Part shown: positions 13,162 to 22,516 of the stretch, in pieces
How the letters are laid out: each line of letters opens with the position of its first letter
How positions within the stretch are numbered: position 1 is the stretch's first letter
Origin: Dryocosmus kuriphilus
Lineage: Eukaryota > Arthropoda > Insecta > Hymenoptera > Cynipidae
Assembly (NCBI GenBank): GCA_038277395.1
Contig: CM076195.1
Coordinates: forward strand, 52,833,551 to 52,897,550
Reading direction: 5' to 3'
DNA: 64,000 nucleotides
Notes under the pieces: generated by a model
Database searches by the model: none
The model's input: the letters and a program-made list of their open reading frames with translations, nothing else
What the model was told of the DNA's origin: nothing
Program-made: the position numbers and the translations under genes

Positions 13162-14030
13162 GCAGCATATTCAATGCCAGAACCACCGAAAAGTGCACCT
13201 GCAAAACCTCCAGGCCATTTCCAGGAATTATTTCCCGAGGAAACAGAGCAAACGGTCCCAGAAGAAGTAAAGGAAACAGGACCTATAATAACGGTAAGTC
13301 CTCCGCCAAGTGACAGTGATGACAGTTCAACAGAAGAAGAATTCGAAACGTCAAGATTAAATAGAAAAGATCTACAAAAGTCATTTTCTAAATTCAATCA
13401 ATACTTACAAGCTCACCAGGAGTGGGTAGAAGAATTAGAAGCAGAACAAGACACAAGATCTTCACGCGAAGTAACTGCAATATCAGAAGGAGAGGATGAC
13501 CTGGAAGTCTGGAAGTCCTTCAAGCAATAGAGGCACTTGAACCGGAAAGTGAGACAGAATTCACTCAGAGGGTGGACTCTGTAATAAACTGGACAACAAA
13601 CGAATTAAAAGCAGTCAAAGAAGGAAACATAAGCAACAAAGAACACGAAAACAGCGACTCAACCTCTGAATTAGAAAAAGATCTTTCCCCACACCGAGAA
13701 ACACCACCAGTGTCTCAGAAACGTAAAAGAGTAACATTTGCACCCATGCTAAAAACACCCCCTACGCCTCATGAACTAGAAAAATTTAATACAATAACTT
13801 GTGATTCCCCTCAAGCACTATCCACTCCATATCAATCAGTCAACAAAAATTTATATGAAACGGGAGAACCACAAGGCCCTACAAACCTTAAGGAAGGAAG
13901 TAACCCTAGATGTAGGGAAAAGAATGAAAGGGAATTAGAGTCCATCTCAAATATCGAACTCAATCAAATGCGTACTACTATAATTAGTATTCCGCCCCCA
14001 CTACCCGCGAACTATAAATATCAAACAAAG
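12740..14030 (+). pseudogene. pol: long acidic, low-complexity linker between RNase H and integrase
   Basis: About 430 residues with no catalytic motif: basic/Ser-Thr-rich (12750-13160), then Pro-rich and strongly acidic (SDSDDSSTEEEFE near 13308-13345; QEWVEELEAEQD near 13420), then Lys/Glu-rich (13570-14030). In-frame TGA at 13159-13161. A perfect 8-bp tandem duplication at 13501-13516 (CTGGAAGT twice) coincides with the shift from one frame to the next and is probably the lesion itself. A linker this long is not typical of the Gypsy pol genes I know; its role is unknown. Confidence 0.65.
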
Positions 14031-14490
14031 AGGGCAGAAATACTCACGAATATACACAGTTGCAGGGAAAATTTAACGTATTTAAAAAATAATTACGTTC
14101 ATTTTCTCTCCGCTGATTGTGAATTTACAACTCCAGTAGGACGATTGCTAATAGATATAGGCGCAATAGACCCACGCTAGATCAAAGGAAAATACCTTAA
14201 AATAGGACAAGTATTAATAACCCCCAGAGGCCGTTATAAAATCCATACGGTAATTGTCAAACAATGTCATTTGGCAAAATACAACGAGAAAATCTAAGAA
14301 TTGCTTTATACAATCTGTACATAGCTCTAACAAGAGAAAACATCGATTCATTCCGAATTTCAAGTCAAGGGGACCTGACGGAAGGCTTAATTAAAGGTGA
14401 ACTCGCCGATATCCTAAAAGAAATTTTCAAGCATAGTAGCATCGAAATCATCTTATGCCATGGAAGTGTGTGTGTACCTCCAGAAAAGAA
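14030..14490 (+). pseudogene. Macro-domain-like (TARG1/OARD1-type) module inside pol
   Basis: Read across two frames (0 frame to the TAG at 14178-14180 and beyond, then another frame from about 14264). The succession of motifs matches the OARD1/TARG1 macro domain by eye: NYVHFLSADCE, a short helix, IGQVLITPRGRYKI, VIVK, then ENLRIALYNLYIAL, IDSFRIS, GDLTEGL and a final IEIILCHG strand. A Lys (VIVK, about 14256) and an Asp (QGD, about 14376) fall where I recall the TARG1 catalytic Lys and Asp. The Gly-rich ADP-ribose loop is replaced by TTPVG, so binding or activity may be altered or lost. Known members bind ADP-ribose or remove it from proteins; any such role here is inference. Broken by the TAG and a frameshift at about 14264-14280. 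Confidence 0.6.
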
Positions 14491-15519
14491 TCGTGAACAA
14501 ATCATCCTTGAAAACCATCAAAGTAAAATTGGCGGACATAAGGGTGTCAATAAGACTTATAGATGGATACGAGAACGATTCGTATGGACAGAAATAAAAG
14601 AACAGGTGACAGAATTGGAAGAAAATGTAGTATTTGTCAAGAGCAAAAGATCATTCGGGCCAAAACTCACGAATCCATGATTACAACAGACACACCCATA
14701 GAAACCTTCGACAAAATATCACTAGATACAGTTGGACCATTACCAATTACCCCAGACGGAAATCGCCACATACTCACGATGCAAGACAATTTATCAAAAT
14801 ACTGTATAGCCGTAGCTATACCAGACACAACTGCAACGACAATTGCGCATGCACTAGCAAAGAATTTATTTTCTCAATATGGTGCACCAAAAGTTATACT
14901 AACAGATCGTGGGAGCGTGTTTATAAGCGAGCTTATAGGGAAATTATCCAAAATATTTGGCGTAAAACAGATAACAACTTCTGGGTACAGGCCACAAACC
15001 AACGGATCCCTAGAAAGAAGCCACGCCGTGTTAATGGACTACATACGCTCTTACGCAGACTACTACGACGACTGGGACAGACTATTAACCTTCGCGATGT
15101 TTTCTTATAACACCTCAATCCACGAAGCTACTAAGTTCACACCTTTTGAATTAATCTTCGGAAAAACGGCGCGAACTCCTAGCTCATTTCCATCATACGA
15201 AAAATTAGAAACTTACGGTTCCTATTTGAAAGATTTAATACTAAGACTCTCAGAAATCAAACACATAGCAGCCAAAAACTTAATTGACGCAAAACACAGA
15301 TCCAAAGAACTACATGACAGAAAAGTGAACCCTTTTCCTGGAAAAATAGGAGATAACGCGTATGTAAAGAGGGAAACCAAGAATAGCAAGTTAGATAGTA
15401 AAAGTCATGGGCCATACAAAATCGTGGATTTATTAGAAAAAAACACGGCAATATTAGAGACTGAAGACGGAAAAAGGTTTTAGAAACATGTAGACAAACT
15501 AAAGATTGCACACGAGTAA
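14490..15519 (+). pseudogene. pol: pol: integrase
   Basis: Zinc-binding HHCC region: the two His lie in ENHQSKIGGHKG (about 14513-14548) in one frame and the CSIC pair (about 14626) in the next, so an indel at about 14610-14625 splits it. The catalytic core follows: SLDTVGP (about 14720), VILTDRGS (about 14895) and QTNGSLERSH (about 14995). The second Asp and the Glu are separated by 35 residues, the D-D-35-E spacing of retroelement integrases. A C-terminal basic/SH3-like region follows. An in-frame TAG at 15481-15483 interrupts the last few codons; the natural end is probably the TAA at 15517-15519. Confidence 0.88.
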
Positions 15520-15562
15520 TATAGCTAAGACACAATTTAATAGAAATATTTCACTTTGCAGG

Positions 15563-16124
15563 ATGGCCGAGTCAACCATTTTAACTCAAGCCCTCAAGGG
15601 AGAAAATTTATAACAAACAAACAAAACCAAAGGGAGAAATTAAAGACCTTAAGTTCTCAAAAGGACCATTGGAGGAACTAACGGCAGAATATAATCTCAC
15701 CAAACCAGTCTACAATATTCATAGAACGGAGGGTCCCTCCCACAACAAGACATTCTTTGTAAAATGTGTTGTAAAAGACACAACTCGGGGAAATATTTTT
15801 GTTGAAATCAGTAACGGCCAAAAACAAATTCGCACCGCAGAACATTGCGCAGCTAATAAAATTTTGTTAGAGTTAGAGAAAATTAATTTTTTTAGCGAGG
15901 AAAAAAATATACAAAATTCAAGAGAGGACACCTATGTCCTCTGCAGAGAATACACTTCAAGATTACTAATAAAATTATTTAAATGGGAAAACTGCTGCGA
16001 ATATTGCTTCATAAGGGGGCACGTTATGCAAGATTGTAACAAAAATATTAAGCGAAACAAAAGATTAAACAAAGAAGAGGAGGTATCAGAGGAAGAATTT
16101 TGGGGCTCTTTAAATCAAGAATAA
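15563..16124 (+). pseudogene. Accessory frame: dsRNA-binding domain plus CCHC zinc knuckle
   Basis: Lies between pol and env. The open frame spans 15585-16124 (TAA-terminated) but has no ATG near its start. An ATG at 15563 opens a neighbouring frame that ends at 15611, so a small indel near 15600 probably separates the native start from the rest; translation from TTG at 15669 is the alternative. From about 15663 to 15890 it has the layout of a dsRBD: PLEELTAEY helix, P-x-Y strand, the GPSHNKTF turn, two more strands, then a terminal helix with TAEHCAANKILLELEK. After it, CEYCFIRGHVMQDC (15996-16037) is an exact C-x2-C-x4-H-x4-C knuckle followed by Lys/Arg and an acidic tail. The family binds double-stranded or structured RNA. 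A nucleocapsid-like job or interference with RNA silencing are both possible; neither is shown. Confidence 0.68.
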
Positions 16125-16460
16125 TTCACAAAATCTTGAGACTAGCTATTGATTAGTTGTTATAATAATCAGTTTATAAAAATAAAGAATTTAGAAATAC
16201 GGATAATTAAGTACGAATAAAAGTTCTATAGAAATAAAAAGGCTAAAAATGACTCTGAAGAGACCTCCTCATGAAAGTATATTATACCAATATTTTAATA
16301 TTAAGACAAATTATAATCATGTAAACGAATAAAGGAATAAAAAGAAAAGACGAAAGAACAAGAAGGAAGAGGAATTGGTGGCTGCCTTCATCTTTCCTCT
16401 TTTCGCAAAAAAAAAAAAATATATAATACTATACGCAAATAAAGCTAAAATAAATTTTCA

Positions 16461-16468
16461 ATACACAG
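16461..16468 (+). promoter_or_regulatory. Candidate splice acceptor for the env RNA
   Basis: ATACACAG lies directly against the env ATG at 16469, preceded by an A/T-rich tract. Errantivirus env is made from a spliced RNA with an acceptor just upstream, so this is a reasonable candidate. The donor was not identified. Confidence 0.35.
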
Positions 16469-18400
16469 ATGGAGAGGAATTGGCCGACACCGAGATTCTC
16501 TAGGGAGAAATGGATAATCCTCATCCTAATCTTCATAAGTTCAGGAAATCCACTACAGTACGAAATCCAGCCTTTTAAAGAGAACGCGGGATTATTTTAC
16601 GAGAGATTGGAGCCACTGAGACTTACGCAATCTTACTGGAGAATAGTAATATATCTGGAAATTGGAAATTTCACCCATCAGTTCAACCACGACAAACTAT
16701 TAAAAGACATAAATCAAATCCACGACGACTGTGCCAACAAGACAGCAATGAAAGAAGAATGCCAAGATGCAATAAAATTAGGCACCCTAAAATCAAAATT
16801 AAAGAAAATTCAAACAAAATACGAAACATTAATTGAAAGGCTCAATGAAATTCAATACTATGAGCCCGAAATTGAAAATCAACCCGGGACAATGCAAAAG
16901 CGAAGAGCTCCTATGCTAGGTTTCATCGGGTCAATATTAGGATCAATAGTCGGACTACTAACATCAGAAGACGGCGAAGAATACACGAATAACATCGACG
17001 AACTTCAGGCCAGCCAGCAAAAACTTCAGCCGAATTTTGAGACAGCAAACACACATCATAGGAGCAGAATTGCACAACATACACGAAGAAATGCATAAAC
17101 AGACATCCAACATTCAAAAACTCCAACTAAAATTGCAACACATTATTAATAGCATTCAAAAACAGGAAAAGGCTTGGAATAATATAATGTATTACAAGAC
17201 CTTAAGACACTGGGCTACAAAAATGGAATTGAAATACAAACTAGAGAAAAAAGGTTGCATCCGGCTCTAATCACAAATAAGCAGATACAAGAAATCATCA
17301 CCGAAATACACACAGAAACAGGAAGCCAGGAGTTTCCAATACCAAGCACCCATGCCAAAGCGGAAGACCTACATCATATAGGAAGAGCTGACATCGGATA
17401 CCATTCTACAAGACTCATGATATCGATAGACATACCACTCCTCGAAAGAAATATTTATCAATTATATAAAATACACTCCTACCCAATTTACCAACAATTA
17501 TTTAAAAACGTAGCGGGAGCAGCATATATTCTACCGAAAAGCACATATGTAGCGCTATCAGACGATGATCAAAAATACTTTCTAACAGATCAAGAATATT
17601 ATAGCACGTGCAAAAAGACCATATACCACACAATATGTGAATCATCTCAACCAATTTATTCAACGTCAACAAATTCAGTATTCGAGGTTGCAATATTAAT
17701 AAAACCAGCCACGGAGGTCTATAAGAAATGTGACGTCAGAATTAACATACAAGATAAAATATTTTGGACCCAAATTTCATCCATACAATCCTGGCTATAC
17801 TCCACTGAAGAACCTGAAGCTCTGAACATAAACTGTCCCAACACAAAAATCGATAGAAAATATATTTCTGGATCAGGAATACTGAGACTGGGAAGCGGGT
17901 GCATGGCAAAAACTAGAAGCACCACACTAACAGGAATGAGGATATGGAAAAGCCAAGAAGAATACATATACAACCCGGAAATATCCTTGAAAATAAGCAA
18001 TATTTCATCAATAATAGCAAATTTTCCAGAAGAAATCCACACAACCTTCAGTCAAACATTTAAAGTCAACAAACAGGAGATAAAAACAACTAACACAAAA
18101 TCACTAAGCGACATCGAGAATCAACTAATAGAGCTAGAACAACAGCACCAACATAACAAATTTAAAAATCACGCGATAACAGGAACATCACTAGGAATAA
18201 TAATTCTCACAACGTCACCAATAGCTTATTATGGAAGAAAATTAGTAAAAAATACATTTCGAAGACACAAAATAAATCATACACCGCAAAGAGCAGACAA
18301 TGAAACAGAAACGCAACTACTACAAAATAATAACGTAAGCCGTAACGAAAACACGAACACACAGATACAAGTCCCTATAACCAATGTTCGAGTAGCATAA
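16469..18400 (+). pseudogene. env: env: baculovirus-F-like envelope glycoprotein, two frameshifts
   Basis: Starts at ATG 16469. Residues 15-26 (WIILILIFISSG) form a signal-like hydrophobic stretch. A basic KRR at residues 144-146 immediately precedes a hydrophobic Gly-rich segment (MLGFIGSILGSIVGLL, residues 148-164), the layout of a furin-type cleavage site and fusion peptide in the F-like Env of errantiviruses. Coding shifts frame near 17030 and again in an A-run at 17244-17252. The middle piece (about 17030-17250) is helical, coiled-coil-like. The last piece (17255-18400) has several paired Cys, a membrane segment (GTSLGIIILTTSPIAYY, about 18180-18230) and a polar tail. The product would mediate membrane fusion; this copy cannot encode it intact. 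Confidence 0.8.
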
Positions 18401-18410
18401 AGAACACATT

Positions 18411-18452
18411 TCTTTTATCGAGGACGATAAAAATTCCAAGAAAGGGGATTGG
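18411..18452 (+). repeat. Internal copy of the pre-PPT motif
   Basis: ATCGAGGACGATAAAA followed by AAGAAAGGGGATTGG. A very similar run, ATCGAGGACGATGAAA followed by AACGGGGGAG, lies directly before the 3' LTR (about 21118-21150). The resemblance suggests a duplicated, or displaced, end of the internal region. Confidence 0.55.
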
Positions 18453-18571
18453 AAAAACCCGAATTTTTCACCCAACTTTCAACAACAGAAAAATTACAAA
18501 ACAACAACAACTTCTGCAATACCGACACTAAGCAGCTTCAAAAATGAGGGAGCCACCTCACGGCGCGATTC

Positions 18572-18825
18572 TTAATTGTCGGTCTGACCGAGACATCTCA
18601 CACTGCTAGACGACAAGCCACTCCACTGCAAACATGCGATAACGTCACGAAACAATGATGGCCGCTCTGAAAAGTAAAGTAACCACACTGAAGCGACTCC
18701 GCCCAAAAACGCCCACACGACGATAAGAACAACCGCCGACCAAATGACGAAACGGAAGCCATACAGAATTGTAAGCGAGTATAACATCTAACATGTATGC
18801 ATGTAAGTGTGTATGTATATATATA

Positions 18826-18899
<74 letters not shown>

Positions 18900-20885
18900 T
18901 ATGTATATGTGTATGTATATGTATATGAAAATGTGTATATGGGTAAGGAGCTCGGCTTTGGAAGGTCAGAAATAGAAATAAACAAAGACAGAAAAATGGG
19001 CCAACTACATGAAATAACAAATTTGAACTAAAATTTCACCACAAACCCATGTAATTGGCTCACACAAAAAACAATTCCAAGTCAAGGATACATTTATTTT
19101 ATAAAAGTAAATCATAAGGAAGATCGTTAAAATAACAGTAAATTATAAGGTTAAATGTAAAAAGGGAAAGATAAACAAAATAAAAAAGAGACACAAGCGC
19201 GCGCACACACACACACATAATACGATCCCACGAAGAGTTTTCACACCTACTCGCCAACATCACCACACACTAAGTCAGCAAGTTTCATTGCCCCTAGTCG
19301 AGAGCTGGAAATAAAACAGAACAACGATAAATGTAAAATCACAAAATATCATTCAATAAAAATTAAACAATCACACTATACAAAATCAGGCGGAACTCAC
19401 CAAAGGACGCACCAATAACTGCCCACAAGAGCATCTTTTTTCATCCGTGATCATCAATACGAACCGTCCGCACAGACAAAACTGCCCTCTGGAGCTGTTG
19501 ACACTGCAACATAAGGAAACGGAAACAAAAATTACGTGTCAATAAATGAATCAAGAAAGGACCAATACCATATACTTTGGAAGAAAACAGGCAGAATCAA
19601 GAAAGGAACTCACCCTAAACACACCGACGAAGAGTGAACACACCACGACGGCTCCGGAACAGAGGACGGCACGATGTAATCCGTCATCATTTTGTATAAA
19701 CAGGAGATGCTCCGAGCCATCAAGACGCCATACCTGTTGAGAAGCGAAGAATCTTCCTCCACCACCAAAAACCTGCCTCGTGCGGAGAGGCCCTGCCTAC
19801 GCATTCGATGCCTTCGCGCGCCTCGGAGAAAAGCTCTGGCGCGATCGTGGACTTCGAGTTCAAGTACCTGCCTCGCCAGCGAATAACACTCCAGCCTGGT
19901 TATAATCAGCAGGACACGCGAAAGGAAGTCCGGCAGCCTCTCTCTCCGAGCAGGAAGGACCCTCGACCTCGACACTGAAACGTCAAAATAAAAATAAAAG
20001 GATAAAATTTAAAATACTGTAATTAATAACAAAATATCAAGAGAAAGAAACATACATAAAAAGAAAACCACAATATGAGGCCACAAAAAAACCACGTCTC
20101 TCAAACTCGGCCTTTTCATCCAAGATGTCCCGCTTTAACTGGGCAGAACAGACTCGAAAGAGGACGCCCGCTCGCCTGCTGTCAAGGCGCTGAACAACCT
20201 CAAAATCGCGAGAACTAGGAGAACTTTTCAAAATCTCGCGACACAAGGAGACAAAGACTCCAAGGGCTCTATTCAATTTCACTTTCCAAAAGCTCACGTA
20301 AAAAATTCCCAAGTGATCCTCAATCAAAGAAAGACGTATGGACAGACTACCTTTTGTCAAGTAAAGCCCATCTATCCGCCGTTCCTGCGAACTCCCGGCA
20401 GAAATCAGACACGCACGCTCCTCGATGACGGAAAGGCGATCCAACAGGCAATCCAACTTAGACCTCGGACCCGCGAATCGAAATTCTTGCGAACTCACAA
20501 CAGAAATTGGCTCTAAAAGGGGGTCAAATCAAAATCCGATATGGACTCTTCGAAGGAATCAGAACTTAACAGGGATAGGTCAAAATAAATAATCGATTGA
20601 TCAAATTCCGACTCGATCACACTACCCGGACACGCCACAGATTCCATACCGACTACCCGAATAAACTAATGACGAGCAACTAACGCCACACCCGAGAAAA
20701 AAAAAGAAATAGAACAACTTACCAGAAGTGCTTGGACCAGCAGAATACCCCGACAAATCCATCGCCACATCACCATGAAAATAAACTCGTCACACCCCAC
20801 TGTGGATGTAGAACTATCGCTTTCCATTGTTAAATAAGCACTGGCGAACGTCCATCCAACAGTCCAGAGTTAGCTCATAAAAACA
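18572..20885 (-). CDS. Candidate spliced antisense gene inside the LTR element (function unknown)
   Basis: On the minus strand, long open stretches coincide with consensus splice sites. Exon 1: 20885-20723 (acceptor CATCAG; donor CTG|GTAAGT). Exon 2 starts at 20512 (acceptor CTTTTAG) and is open to about 20037; its donor is unclear (20351 or 20096 would keep phase). Exon 3: 19974-19614 (acceptor TTTCAG; donor GG|GTGAGT). Exon 4: 19503-19401 (acceptor TTGCAG; donor TTG|GTGAGT). Last exon: 18787-18572 (weak acceptor GTTAG). Exons 3, 4 and last are open and in phase with each other; the ATG at 20762 joins exon 2 in phase. An untranslated exon ending at 20990 (GTAAGT) is possible. Exon 4 has CLCG and CSCG pairs. 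The last exon has a strong membrane segment (VIWSAVVLIVVWAFLGG). No family recognised. It could be captured host sequence or an antisense gene of the element. Confidence 0.4.
18817..18925 (+). repeat. (AT)n / (TATG)n microsatellite
   Basis: Uninterrupted AT dinucleotides from about 18830 to 18884 flanked by TATG-type repeats. Open frames across it (alternating Ile-Tyr) are artefacts. It falls in the putative last intron of the antisense gene. Confidence 0.9.
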
Positions 20886-21117
20886 CTGATGACACCAGCG
20901 AAAGGAAACCATAAAGAAGATTTAAATACAAACAAATCTTAGCATAAAGAGAGCAGGGCATAGTACGGGAAAAATTGTGTTACACTTACTTGCTGAATTA
21001 CGAAAATCCACACTATACATGACACATAAACCTTCACAACAATCTGACACATAGACACACAAAATCTAGCGAATCTGACAATCAATAATTAATTTTTTTT
21101 CTCTTTCCCTTTACATT

Positions 21118-21153
21118 CATCGAGGACGATGAAACCTCTTAACGGGGGAGTTC
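21118..21153 (+). promoter_or_regulatory. Polypurine tract region before the 3' LTR
   Basis: AACGGGGGAG at 21141-21150, three bases before the TGTCAC start of the 3' LTR, is the expected plus-strand primer. It is preceded by the ATCGAGGACGAT motif that is duplicated at 18419. Confidence 0.75.
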
Positions 21154-22516
21154 TGTCACATCCGCAAATTTTTAAATTTTGAGTTTAGTTGAAATCGACC
21201 TTATCTACGAATAAGAGTTCAAGCGGTAAAATGCGCAACTTGACAGGCAAGTCAAGAGCTACTTATGATCATACGTCAACACATGGTAATCATACTGCGG
21301 TCGATAAGAAAGCAAGCCCGAGTAATTTAGAGACACATTACCATAAGACGTTTTATGTCGATAACGTATCCAAGTTTAACATAAACGAGTAGTACAATGA
21401 AATCACGCAACAAATTTGAATACTTGGATCGATATCGACATATCACTTTATGCAATAACCAATACATGTATGTACGTATACGCATATATACGAATATATG
21501 CGAATTTAATATGTATGTATACGTACAAACAGATTCAATGACAAATTATAAACTAATAGAGAATAAGAAATAGAATAACGTGTTAGACATGCTTCAAATT
21601 AATAAATTGTGATCCTAGACATAAAATTACATATGACATAGAAATTAAGAAATAACTCATAGTAAACATCGATACTTGTATCAATAGCAAGGTAAAAGGG
21701 CACTTGATCAGCGAAGATGACACACACAAGCATAGTCAAGAATCGAAGCGTGCGTGCCTCTCGCGAGATTGACCGACGAACGTGACTATTACCAAGATTA
21801 TCAAAATACGTGAGAATGACAAGATTTCTTACCGTACGTGCCGATGACAAGATTTTCGATTCCTATAGGAACTGGGGTGTATATAAACCCCCAAACAGTA
21901 ACCATCAATTGTCAGTTCTGTTCCAGCAAGTATACCGTCGTGTTGTAACCAGTACGAGTCGCGTTCGTCAAAGTCGTCTTAGAAAGTTCGCAGTACGCTT
22001 CGCGTTCGTCCGCGTCCACCGCTACAAGTACGGAATCGCTGAACAAGTGTCCCATCGACCTAGGCTACTAGTAGGTCGTCGAATAAGCCGTCACAGTAAA
22101 ATTCCGCGGTGTTAACTACTGTGATAAGGACTTACGAGGGGATTCGCCACTGATACGTGTCGTGCATCGCTCGGTTGTTGAGTGGATTCGTCCCAAAACT
22201 ACCCTCAACTTTAGCCAACCATCAAAAGTATATTTCATTCTTTTGTCTCGCCCTTTCCACAGGAAGGGTACTCAAGTAAGTTTAGTGAATAATATAACCT
22301 GTACACATTTCATTATAATTCTTTTAGAGCTAATAAATATACACTGTTCATATATTTTGCCTACATTGTCAATTGCATATGACACAATCCCCTTGGGTTG
22401 ATAAGTGACAACGATCCCACAAATTGTCAGGCCTTCCCACCCTGACGTAATCAGCAAACCTAACCTCCTTTAAAAAAAAATACCCATCTACCCTCACCTT
22501 AGCTCGGAACGTGAAA
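21154..22516 (+). repeat. 3' LTR
   Basis: Starts TGTCAC. Ends GTGAAA where the 5' LTR has GTGACA, so the terminal inverted repeat carries a mutation. TATATAAA at 21880, initiator TCAGTT at 21912 and AATAAA at 22332 are all kept. The satellite unit resumes immediately after. Confidence 0.93.

Larger units (their letters stand above)
6393..22516 (+). mobile_element. Envelope-bearing Gypsy-like LTR retrotransposon, 16.1 kb, degraded
   Basis: Two 1363-bp LTRs (6393-7755 and 21154-22516) bound an internal region with a tRNA-Leu-type primer binding site, gag, pol (protease, RT, RNase H, integrase), an accessory frame and env, in the order of an errantivirus-like Gypsy element. It sits inside one satellite unit: the unit reads on directly from the right LTR. 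The flanks AAGTC (6388-6392) and AAGGC (about 22516-22520) look like a 4-5 bp target duplication with one mismatch. By hand count the LTRs differ at about 45-50 positions (~3.5%), so the insertion is not recent. gag, pol and env all carry stops or frameshifts. At 16 kb it is roughly twice the usual Gypsy length; the excess lies in the leader (7781-9716), the pol linker (12750-14480) and the region after env (18401-21153). Confidence 0.93.

Noticed and set aside
13082..15118. Overlapping plus- and minus-strand frames inside pol (for example 13397-13083 and 15535-15257 on the minus strand, 14634-15110 on the plus strand)
   Set aside because: Shadows of the pol reading frame, without motifs.
18793..19031. 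Open frames on both strands across the AT microsatellite (alternating Ile-Tyr)
   Set aside because: Pure microsatellite translation with no conserved content.
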